NCBI GenBank assembly: GCA_946406275.1
Contig: CAMJJZ010000063.1
Coordinates: 1 to 6,210, forward strand
Direction: 5' to 3'
Source: an uncultured Bacteroidales bacterium
Lineage (GTDB): Bacteria > Bacteroidota > Bacteroidia > Bacteroidales > UBA932
Length of the DNA stretch: 6,210 nucleotides
Both the position numbers and the translations under genes were made by a program. Positions 1 to 5,375 of the stretch are shown here, in pieces (position 1 is the first letter of the stretch; each line of letters begins with the position of its first letter). The notes below the pieces were generated by a model. That model had not been told where the DNA came from, did no database searches, and saw nothing but the letters and a program-made list of their open reading frames with translations.

Positions 1-690
1 TACATCGGCAATGCCACTGCCAACACCAGCATCAACGGAGACGGAACGGTTTCCGCCAACGGCACCGTGGACCTCTTCGGCTGGGTGGGCGCATCGAATA
101 CAACATGGACTGGCGCCGCGCAGTACGGTATCAGCAATTCTAAAGTTACGAATAGTACCGATACCTACGGCAACTATATTGGTGATAATCTGAAGAGCGA
201 CTGGGGCAACACTATCGGTACAGGATGGAGAACGCTGACTAAAGACGAGTGGGTTTACCTGTTCAACACCCGCGCCAGCGGCTCTACCGTCAACGGCACC
301 GGCAATGCCCGCTACACCTACGCCACAATCAACACCGACTACACGAATGTGAATGGTATGATTCTGTTCCCCGACGGCATTACCATCGCAAGCGACGAGG
401 CCACCTCTTGGGGAACCGTCAATGGCAACAGCGATTGGGGCACCAAGTGTACCTCTGCCCAGTGGACAGCTCTTGCAGCCAAAGGTTGCGTGTTTCTGCC
501 GGCTGCCGGCTCCCGGGATGGTTCCACGGTCGATGGAGTCGGGACGTCGGGAAGCTACTGGTCGTCGTCGGCGCATAACAACATGTGCGCCAATCGCGTG
601 TACTTCAAGTCTGGCGAATCACTACAGCCGAATAACTACATCAACCGTAGCTACGGTTACTCCGTCCGTCTGGTACACGCCGCCGAATAA
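1..690 (+). CDS. FISUMP-like secreted/surface protein, C-terminal part (5' truncated)
   Basis: The frame is open from the first base to a TAA stop, giving 229 residues; the true start lies upstream of the window. I recognise the pattern of the 'Fibrobacter succinogenes major paralogous' (FISUMP/DUF1566-like) domain common in Bacteroidales exported proteins: GTGWRTLTKDEWVYLFNTR around residues 73-91, FLPAAGSRDG at 165-174, GSYWSSS at 184-190, and the terminal GYSVRLV at 219-225. The segment is rich in Gly, Asn, Ser, Thr and aromatic residues, as expected for an extracellular beta-rich fold, and it has no membrane helix. Two cysteines (C150, C163) lie close together and a third is at C196. The signal peptide and any N-terminal repeat domains would be outside the window. 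Function is unknown; ligand binding or surface adhesion is an inference from the C-type-lectin-like character of such domains. The C-terminal 40 residues resemble a hypervariable region (see findings). Confidence 0.8.
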   Translation, partial: YIGNATANTSINGDGTVSANGTVDLFGWVGASNTTWTGAAQYGISNSKVTNSTDTYGNYIGDNLKSDWGNTIGTGWRTLTKDEWVYLFNTRASGSTVNGTGNARYTYATINTDYTNVNGMILFPDGITIASDEATSWGTVNGNSDWGTKCTSAQWTALAAKGCVFLPAAGSRDGSTVDGVGTSGSYWSSSAHNNMCANRVYFKSGESLQPNNYINRSYGYSVRLVHAAE

Positions 691-719
691 TATCTCTTAA
701 CGAGTATCCAACCATCTTC

Positions 720-755
720 AATCCCTCCGACCGTAATGGCCCGGAGGGATTTTTT
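720..755 (+). terminator. Intrinsic terminator after the FISUMP-like gene
   Basis: A perfect 10-bp stem (AATCCCTCCG at 720-729 paired with CGGAGGGATT at 742-751) encloses a 12-nt loop and runs directly into a stretch of six T (750-755). It lies 29 bp after the TAA at 688-690, so it fits a rho-independent terminator for the plus-strand gene. Read on the minus strand the hairpin is followed by mixed sequence, so it probably does not terminate the ATPase gene arriving from the other side. Confidence 0.9.
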
Positions 756-774
756 GACGCAGGTCCCCTTTTAA

Positions 775-795
775 GGATTCCTAATTAAGGAATCC
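775..795 (-). terminator. Hairpin spanning the ATPase stop codon (weak terminator candidate)
   Basis: An 8-bp perfect inverted repeat (GGATTCCT at 775-782, AGGAATCC at 788-795) with a 5-nt loop covers the TAG stop of the minus-strand ATPase gene. On the minus strand it is followed by TTAAAAGGGG, which is only a weak T/A tract. It may serve as the 3' end signal or mRNA-stabilising hairpin of that transcript. It is not a textbook terminator, because the stem includes coding bases and there is no real T run. Confidence 0.4.
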
Positions 796-1992
796 GAGCA
801 TCCAGAGAGGGAGTTTGGCCCCGTCGGGCATGTCCCAGTCATCGGCAAAAAAGTAAGAATTCTGTATTCCGGCAATTTGCGAGAAGTCCTTGCTTCTTCC
901 GCCAATTTCAAAGGTGTACTTGTAATCAACTTTGAAGTCCCCCTTTGCCTTGCCATACTCTACAGTATGTGATTCTGACAGGGCATTTACGGCAAATGCT
1001 TCGCGGGCTGTCCCGATATCTACCTTGGAGGGTGCCAAAGCGTAAAGGAGATTCGGGTTTTCCATATATATCTTGTCCGGCTTAGTAAGTTTCCCGATTT
1101 TTTTCTTGTCGGAATACAACAGATTCAGGATTTTGGCATCACCTAAATATTTTAGGTATTCGACTACCGTATCCCGGCCTATTTCAAGGGCGGCTGCAAT
1201 CTTGTTGGCATTCAATTCAAATGGCGGTTCGCAGCAGATTAACGATACGAGGGCTTGGATTTTCCGAACGTTGGCGACATCCACTTTACAAATCTGAGGA
1301 AGTTCGGTTTCAATGATATAATTAACGACCTGCTCTATTTTAGTGTAATACTCTCCTTCTCCCTCCTGCAAGAACGGATAGTATCCCTTCTCAAGGTATT
1401 CTTTGAACAGGACAACGGGCTTACATTTGGAGGAAACCGTCTGCCAGAGATCATACGGATTGGCAAGGATGTCTTCCAAGGTCCATTTCGGGAAATTCAA
1501 TCCATTATAGAACCTAAGTGCCTCGCGGAACGAAAGTCCATGCATCGTGTACTTGATTGCGCGGCGGGAAAGATCGGCATCTCCTTCCTTAAGACTTAAA
1601 AGGGAAGACCCGCTGATAATTATCTTCAGCTTAGGAAACAGTTCCGATATCTCTTTGATTTCCCGGCTCCAGTCCGGCGTTCCGGGCTTGTACTTATGTA
1701 TCTCGTCAATAACCAGCAATTCTCCACCTTTGATTGTGAACTCTTCTGCCAACTCCACGAGAGTCCTTGTAGAGAAATCCACTGTATCTGCCGAGCAGTA
1801 CAGGACTGTCCGGTCTCCGGGTTTGAAGTTCTGCCTGAGGTGTTGCTTGATGAGCGTGGATTTTCCCACACCTTTCGCTCCTATAATACTGACAAGCTGG
1901 GCATTCCAGTGAATCTCATCCATCTTCTCACGGACAATTTCCATAGATGTATTGGCCAGAAGCCTGTCATGTTTTCTGAATAAAGCGTCCAT
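781..1992 (-). CDS. AAA+ ATPase, DUF4143/COG1373-type ATP-binding protein
   Basis: This encodes 403 residues from the ATG at 1992-1990; a TTG two codons upstream (1998) is less likely. Domain order: an N-terminal P-loop ATPase with Walker A GAKGVGKST (38-46), Walker B LLVIDEIH (92-99, D96 E97) and a sensor-like IIISGSS (124-130). Next is the family hallmark DLSRRAIKYTMHGLSFREAL (140-159), then a winged-helix-like segment around 241-295. The C-terminal part contains KVDYKYTFEIGGRSK (354-368), which resembles a decayed PD-(D/E)XK nuclease core, and it ends in LPLWMLGFLN, typical of a Bacteroidetes/archaeal clade of this family. These ATPases are abundant and mobile-looking in gut Bacteroidales, but their cellular role is not established; DNA or protein remodelling is inference. 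The gene stands alone, with its own promoter and an operator-like repeat cluster. It looks more A/T-rich than the genes to its right, which suggests transfer. Confidence 0.88.
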   Translation of the reverse strand: MDALFRKHDRLLANTSMEIVREKMDEIHWNAQLVSIIGAKGVGKSTLIKQHLRQNFKPGDRTVLYCSADTVDFSTRTLVELAEEFTIKGGELLVIDEIHKYKPGTPDWSREIKEISELFPKLKIIISGSSLLSLKEGDADLSRRAIKYTMHGLSFREALRFYNGLNFPKWTLEDILANPYDLWQTVSSKCKPVVLFKEYLEKGYYPFLQEGEGEYYTKIEQVVNYIIETELPQICKVDVANVRKIQALVSLICCEPPFELNANKIAAALEIGRDTVVEYLKYLGDAKILNLLYSDKKKIGKLTKPDKIYMENPNLLYALAPSKVDIGTAREAFAVNALSESHTVEYGKAKGDFKVDYKYTFEIGGRSKDFSQIAGIQNSYFFADDWDMPDGAKLPLWMLGFLN

Positions 1993-2011
1993 AATCAAAT
2001 AATCTATGGCG

Positions 2012-2042
2012 CAAAGATAATAAAAGTGTTGCGCACAAACAA
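2012..2042 (-). promoter_or_regulatory. Bacteroidetes-type promoter of the ATPase gene
   Basis: On the minus strand TATCTTTG (2019-2012) matches the Bacteroides -7 consensus TAnnTTTG, and a TTG (2042-2040) lies 20 nt upstream, the usual spacing for the -33 element. An adjacent TTTG (2039-2036) is an alternative at shorter spacing. The -7 element ends 19 bp before the ATG at 1992, so the leader would be short. No Shine-Dalgarno sequence precedes the ATG, as is common in this phylum. Confidence 0.65.
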
Positions 2043-2076
2043 CACTTTTTACAAAAAATGCTTGTTGTAAACAACA
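2022..2076. promoter_or_regulatory. Operator-like cluster of TGTTG/CAACA inverted repeats
   Basis: Two dyads share the same half-sites. The first is AAAAGTGTTG (2022-2031) with CAACACTTTT (2040-2049), a perfect 10-bp inverted repeat with an 8-nt spacer. The second is TGTTGT AA ACAACA (2063-2076). The direct repeat AAACAACA recurs at 2037 and 2069, exactly 32 bp apart, about three helical turns. The first dyad overlaps the -33 element and the spacer of the ATPase promoter, so a bound dimer would block RNA polymerase. A further 7-bp inverted repeat (TTTACAA 2048-2054, TTGTAAA 2065-2071) is interleaved. No regulator gene is identified in the window; repression is inferred from position. Confidence 0.5.
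2053..2076 (-). terminator. Weak intrinsic terminator candidate for the GH5-reductase-phosphatase operon
   Basis: Read on the minus strand, the phosphatase stop at 2105 is followed about 28 nt later by TGTTGTTTACAACA, a 5- to 6-bp A/T-rich stem. After it come AGCA and six T (2058-2053). The stem is short and weak, so it could equally be only the distal operator dyad of the ATPase promoter described at 2022-2076. Confidence 0.35.
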
Positions 2077-2104
2077 GAATTAAAAGTAGACTCTCGGGAA
2101 AATC

Positions 2105-2749
2105 TCACACTATGGAGGTGAGTTCTCCGAAAATGTCGATGACGAAGTTGGCGCCGGCGGCCGTGAGGGCGGCCCTGTTTGAGTTGCCGTAGGTGACGCC
2201 GCAGGTGAGGGTTCCTGCGCCGAGGCCCATCTGGATGTCTACGGGCATGTCGCCCACAACAAGGGTTTCCTCAGGCTTGAAAGACAGGGCCTCGAGGGTC
2301 TTCAGAACCGGCTCAGGATTGGGTTTGGCGTGGGTTACGTCCTCTGCGGCAAGCACGTAGGAGATGTAGGGCGCAAGACCCATCTCCCGGAGGAAATCGG
2401 CAAGGGAAACCTTTCCCCTGGAGGATGCCACGGTGAGGACGATGCCGCGGCGGTGCAGCTCCCGGAGTGTCTCCAGAACATGGGGGAAAAGGGACGGGAC
2501 CATGTGCTTCTTGAGCCCGTCGAACACTTCCCGGTATATCGCCAGCCACTGCGGCATCTCTTCCTGCTTGACCTCCGGATACATCGTCACGATGCATTCC
2601 TCCAGGGGAAGGCCGATTGTGGCGATTATCTTCTCCGGCTCGCAGACGGGGTAGTTCATCCGGCGCTGCGTCTCCTGATTAGTGAGGACGATAATCTCAA
2701 CGGTGTCGGCCAGCGTCCCGTCAAAATCCAGTATGACCAGTTTAATCAT
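2105..2749 (-). CDS. HAD-superfamily hydrolase, phosphoglycolate phosphatase-like
   Basis: This encodes 214 residues, the usual length for the Gph/beta-phosphoglucomutase-like (subfamily I) HAD group. All four motifs are present. Motif I is DFDGTLADT (8-16, nucleophile D8, acid/base D10). Motif II is TVASSR (106-111). The motif III lysine is K142 in AKPNPEP. Motif IV is GDMPVD (166-171) for Mg2+ binding. Residues between about 16 and 85 form the helical cap. The expected reaction is hydrolysis of a small phosphomonoester in the cytoplasm; motifs alone do not tell phosphoglycolate from sugar phosphates. The ATG is 5 bp after the reductase stop, and AGGTAG overlapping that stop is a possible weak ribosome site. 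It is the last gene of a three-gene operon. Confidence 0.88.
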   Translation of the reverse strand: MIKLVILDFDGTLADTVEIIVLTNQETQRRMNYPVCEPEKIIATIGLPLEECIVTMYPEVKQEEMPQWLAIYREVFDGLKKHMVPSLFPHVLETLRELHRRGIVLTVASSRGKVSLADFLREMGLAPYISYVLAAEDVTHAKPNPEPVLKTLEALSFKPEETLVVGDMPVDIQMGLGAGTLTCGVTYGNSNRAALTAAGANFVIDIFGELTSIV

Positions 2750-2754
2750 TGAGG

Positions 2755-3771
2755 CTACCTGTCAAAAAGCTGAATAGGTGCGGATATGCGCTGTATCTCC
2801 TGCAGTTCTTCGGCAGTGAAGGAAGTGTTGTCCAGAGACTTTAGGTTGTCCTTGAGCTGGGCCAGAGAGCTTGCGCCTATGAGGACTGACGTAACGCGCG
2901 GATCAGCCAGGAGCCAGGACAAGGACATCTGTGCCAGGGACTGACCGCGATTCTGTGCCAATGCATTGAGGCCGCGGAGGGCGTCCAGAAGCTGGGGTGT
3001 AAGGACTTTGGACGGAAGCGAAGTGTCGCTTTTTGCCATCCTGGATCCTTCCGGAACGCCATTCAGATACCTGTTGGTGAGAAGCCCCTGCTGAAGGGGT
3101 GAGAAGGAGATGAAGCCCGCTCCCTGAGCCGCCGCCATATCCAAGAGGCCTTCCTTTTCAGGCATGCGGTCTATGATGTTGTACCTGTCCTGGAACAGCA
3201 GGCAGGGCGTTTTGCTCTCTCTAAGATACTCATAAGCCTTGAGTGCGGCGTCGTGTGGATAGCGGGACACGCCCACATACAATGCCTTTCCCTGACGGAC
3301 TATGTCCACCAGCGCCTGAAGGGTCTCTTCCAGCGGAGTGTCCGGGTCAAACCTGTGTGTGTAGAAGAGGTCCACATAGTCCAGCTTCATCCTTTTCAGG
3401 CTCTGGTCCAGGCTGGAAATAAGGTATTTGCGGGATCCCCATTCCCCATAAGGGCCGGGCCACATGAGGTAACCGGCCTTTGTGGATATGAAGAGTTCGT
3501 CACGATAGGGCTTGAAGGACGATTGGAGAAGTTTGCCGAAGTTCTCTTCCGCGGCGCCCGGGATGGGGCCGTAGTTGTTGGCAAGGTCAAAATGACAGAT
3601 TCCCTGATCAAAGGCGTAATGGGCTATTTCACGGATGCGTTCCATGGGGGCGTCCGTCCCAAAATTCTGCCAAAGACCGAGCGATACTGCAGGGATATGT
3701 ACTCCGGAGGCGCCGCAGCGGCCGTACTGCATGGAGTCATATCGGCCGGGGTTTGCTGTGTACTCTGACAT
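2755..3771 (-). CDS. gpr: Aldo/keto reductase, YghZ/Gpr type (L-glyceraldehyde 3-phosphate reductase-like)
   Basis: The 338-residue protein closely follows the pattern I remember for E. coli YghZ (Gpr, AKR14): NPGRYDSMQYGRCGASG near the start, HFDLANNYGP (60-69), STKAGYLMWPGPYG (96-109), GSRKYL (112-117), LDQSLKRM (121-128) and SVLIGAS (295-301). The catalytic tetrad of aldo/keto reductases is intact: D62, Y67, K98, H139. The C-terminal RVTSVLIGAS region is the usual NADPH-binding part. E. coli Gpr reduces L-glyceraldehyde 3-phosphate and detoxifies aldehydes such as methylglyoxal; the same activity here is inferred. The gene begins 5 bp after the GH5 stop and ends 5 bp before the phosphatase start, so the three are almost certainly co-transcribed. 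A full-length N-terminus supports the ATG at 3771. Confidence 0.92.
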   Translation of the reverse strand: MSEYTANPGRYDSMQYGRCGASGVHIPAVSLGLWQNFGTDAPMERIREIAHYAFDQGICHFDLANNYGPIPGAAEENFGKLLQSSFKPYRDELFISTKAGYLMWPGPYGEWGSRKYLISSLDQSLKRMKLDYVDLFYTHRFDPDTPLEETLQALVDIVRQGKALYVGVSRYPHDAALKAYEYLRESKTPCLLFQDRYNIIDRMPEKEGLLDMAAAQGAGFISFSPLQQGLLTNRYLNGVPEGSRMAKSDTSLPSKVLTPQLLDALRGLNALAQNRGQSLAQMSLSWLLADPRVTSVLIGASSLAQLKDNLKSLDNTSFTAEELQEIQRISAPIQLFDR

Positions 3772-3773
3772 AG

Positions 3774-3778
3774 TCCTT
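3774..3778 (-). promoter_or_regulatory. Shine-Dalgarno-like AAGGA before the aldo/keto reductase
   Basis: On the minus strand the stop codon of the GH5 gene runs into AAGGA, which sits 2 nt before the reductase ATG. The overlap of stop and ribosome site favours translational coupling, and the spacing is shorter than the canonical one. Confidence 0.4.
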
Positions 3779-4787
3779 ATTTTGCCGATTTACCCTGCAG
3801 GTATGCCTTGAAGAACTTGCCCTGGGTGGTGGGAGTGAAGTCCCAGTCGCTTATGAGCATGGGGGCCCAGGAGGTGTCGAAGCACCATACCGTGAAGGAT
3901 ATACCTTTCTTCTCGAAGTACTTGGTGATGTGTTCTCCGTACACGTCCGTGGACATTACGGGGATGTGGGCGCCGGGTTCATCGGCAAGGCAGAAGCCAA
4001 TTTCCGTGCAGATTACGGGGTATTTATCGGCCACGAATCCGAAGTCCTGCTCCCACTGCTCTTCCCACGGCTCCGAACGCTTCATGGGGTAGGGATGTGA
4101 GACGTAAGCAATATTCTCGCGGGCGATGGGCTCTGTTGCCACCGGCGTGAGGTCATATGCCCAGTTGAATCCGGCGCAGAGGCACACGGCGTTGGGATTG
4201 TAGGTGCGCACGGTGTCGATAATCTGCTCCTGGAGTTCCTTCCACTCCGTCCAGGTGCAGTCTCCCACGCCCTCCGCGGTGACGGTGGGTTCATTGAAGA
4301 TCTCGTACAGGGCCACGGTGGGTTCGTCCTTATAGCGCTTTGCAACGGTGCGCCAGAACTTGAAGGTCTCCTCCTGGGTGGTGTTGTACATGGGGAGCAT
4401 GTACTTTTCAGTCTTGAGGTTGCCTATGGAATGCCAGTCCATGATCACGTACAGGCCATGTTTCTTGGCCCATTCTATTCCCTGGTCCATGGCATTGAAT
4501 GTCTCTTCCCAGCCAAGTGAGTTGAGGTTTGTGGGATGCACGGCAAAGCGCACTATGTTTGCGCCCCACGCAGCGGCCTCCTCAAAGTAGCGCTCGTTCC
4601 ACTGTCCCTCGCGCACAAGCTTCACGGGGTCCGAGAAGCACAGTCCGCGGAATACAATCTCATTTCCCTGCGGGTCAATGAATTTGTTGCCCTCCACCTT
4701 TACCCATCCGCCGCTCTTGCAGCAGGATGTGGGGAGAATAAAGGCTACGATTGCAACAACTAAAAGTGTAAGTTTGTTCAGTCTCAT
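3777..4787 (-). CDS. GH5 (cellulase-family) glycoside hydrolase, putative lipoprotein
   Basis: This encodes 336 residues from the ATG at 4787 (an ATG at 4793 would add two). The N-terminus MRLNKLTLLVVAIVAFILPTSCC is a basic stretch, a hydrophobic core and a cysteine at 22/23, fitting a signal peptidase II lipoprotein, although the lipobox is loose (leucine at -4). A (beta/alpha)8 catalytic domain fills residues 28-330. GH5 hallmarks are present: FRGLCFSD (46-53), R80, DWHS (117-120), acid/base E166 in YEIFNEP, HPYP (231-234), nucleophile E262 in CTEIGF, and W301. No carbohydrate-binding module is present. The expected role is endo-hydrolysis of a beta-linked glucan or mannan outside the cytoplasm; the subfamily and substrate cannot be read here, and there is no SusC/D pair nearby. 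A longer frame reaching 4976 has no signal peptide until this start and overlaps the divergent gene, so it was not used. Confidence 0.88.
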   Translation of the reverse strand: MRLNKLTLLVVAIVAFILPTSCCKSGGWVKVEGNKFIDPQGNEIVFRGLCFSDPVKLVREGQWNERYFEEAAAWGANIVRFAVHPTNLNSLGWEETFNAMDQGIEWAKKHGLYVIMDWHSIGNLKTEKYMLPMYNTTQEETFKFWRTVAKRYKDEPTVALYEIFNEPTVTAEGVGDCTWTEWKELQEQIIDTVRTYNPNAVCLCAGFNWAYDLTPVATEPIARENIAYVSHPYPMKRSEPWEEQWEQDFGFVADKYPVICTEIGFCLADEPGAHIPVMSTDVYGEHITKYFEKKGISFTVWCFDTSWAPMLISDWDFTPTTQGKFFKAYLQGKSAK

Positions 4788-4807
4788 ATACATATATTGC
4801 TTTTCGT

Positions 4808-4815
4808 CAAATATA
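4808..4815 (-). promoter_or_regulatory. -7 element of the GH5-reductase-phosphatase operon
   Basis: TATATTTG on the minus strand matches the Bacteroides -7 consensus TAnnTTTG and ends 20 bp upstream of the GH5 ATG. No TTG or TTTG stands at the expected 19-21 nt spacing upstream, so the -33 half is weak and activator help is possible. Confidence 0.5.
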
Positions 4816-4837
4816 GGCATTTTTCCAAAATATTGAT

Positions 4838-4845
4838 TATATTTG
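4838..4845 (+). promoter_or_regulatory. -7 element of the S component/FmdE-family operon
   Basis: TATATTTG on the plus strand is identical to the divergent -7 element at 4815-4808, so the two form an inverted repeat with a 22-nt centre. The ATG follows 20 nt later, leaving no room for a riboswitch in the leader. A clear -33 element is not seen. Confidence 0.5.
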
Positions 4846-4857
4846 CTTACTAAAACC

Positions 4858-4863
4858 AAGGAG
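4858..4863 (+). promoter_or_regulatory. Shine-Dalgarno AAGGAG before the S component gene
   Basis: AAGGAG lies 2 nt before the ATG at 4866. It is a strong match to the anti-SD but unusually close, and Bacteroidetes genes often lack one. It supports the choice of this start. Confidence 0.5.
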
Positions 4864-4865
4864 AC

Positions 4866-5375
4866 ATGAATGCAATAGCACTGGAACACCAAAAGTATAG
4901 CTTTTCTTCCTACAGGACATACATTGCTGCAGCAATTTTCATCATAGGCAACATAGCTGTGCCGCAGCTGTGCCATCTTATTCCCAATGGCGGCCTTATG
5001 TTCCTGCCCATTTATTTCTTCACCCTCATAGGTGCATATAAATGCGGTTGGAAGGTCGGTCTTCTTACGGCGGTGCTGTCTCCGCTTGTGAACTGCGCGC
5101 TGTTCGGCATGCCTCCCGTGGCATCTCTTCCTGCAATACTGGTAAAGAGCGTCACCCTTGCCATTGCGGCGGCATACATCGCCCGCAAGATGAAGTTCTC
5201 CATCTGGTCAGTGGCACTGGCCGTGCTGGTTTATCAGCTGGTGGGAATGGTCTTCGAGTTCTTCCTGGACTTCAACATTCTTCATGCACTTCAGGATGTG
5301 CGCATTGGTTGGCCCGGCATCCTTATCCAGATTGTGGGCGGCTTCCTTCTGCTTAAAGCCATTGAGAAGTGGTAG
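4866..5375 (+). CDS. Integral membrane protein, ECF-transporter S-component-like
   Basis: The 169-residue protein has about six hydrophobic helices, near residues 19-37, 43-58, 62-80, 88-106, 113-133 and 149-165. Its size and layout are those of substrate-binding S components of energy-coupling factor (ECF) vitamin transporters. The stretch FLPIYFFTLIGAYKCGWKVG followed by LSPLVNCALFGMPP and a basic cytoplasmic loop (ARKMK, 106-110) resembles proteins annotated as 'ECF transporter S component' in Bacteroidales. S components bind a vitamin or metal and pair with a shared EcfT/EcfA module, which is not in this window. The substrate cannot be read: there is no vitamin riboswitch, and the only neighbour clue is the overlapping FmdE-family gene. 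Start chosen by AAGGAG and the position of the first helix. The fold is fairly sure; the exact family less so. Confidence 0.7.
   Translation: MNAIALEHQKYSFSSYRTYIAAAIFIIGNIAVPQLCHLIPNGGLMFLPIYFFTLIGAYKCGWKVGLLTAVLSPLVNCALFGMPPVASLPAILVKSVTLAIAAAYIARKMKFSIWSVALAVLVYQLVGMVFEFFLDFNILHALQDVRIGWPGILIQIVGGFLLLKAIEKW

Noticed and set aside
1547..1912. A 121-codon plus-strand open frame opposite the ATPase
   Set aside because: Its sequence mirrors the Walker A/B coding region of the minus-strand gene and shows no independent coding signal.
2330..2752. A 140-codon plus-strand open frame opposite the HAD phosphatase
   Set aside because: It is antisense to a gene with all four HAD motifs and shows no recognisable protein pattern; it is explained as a G/C-rich shadow frame.
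3253..3768. A 171-codon plus-strand open frame opposite the aldo/keto reductase
   Set aside because: It lies wholly antisense to a convincing full-length reductase and has no domain-like pattern or ribosome site.
4846..4865. A possible vitamin riboswitch in front of the S component gene
   Set aside because: Only about 20 nt separate the -7 element from the ATG, and no TPP, FMN or cobalamin-type conserved boxes are visible.
4788..4976. A 63-residue N-terminal extension of the GH5 protein starting at 4976
   Set aside because: It would bury the signal peptide internally, cover the divergent promoter region and overlap the S component gene. The ATG at 4787 gives a proper lipoprotein signal.
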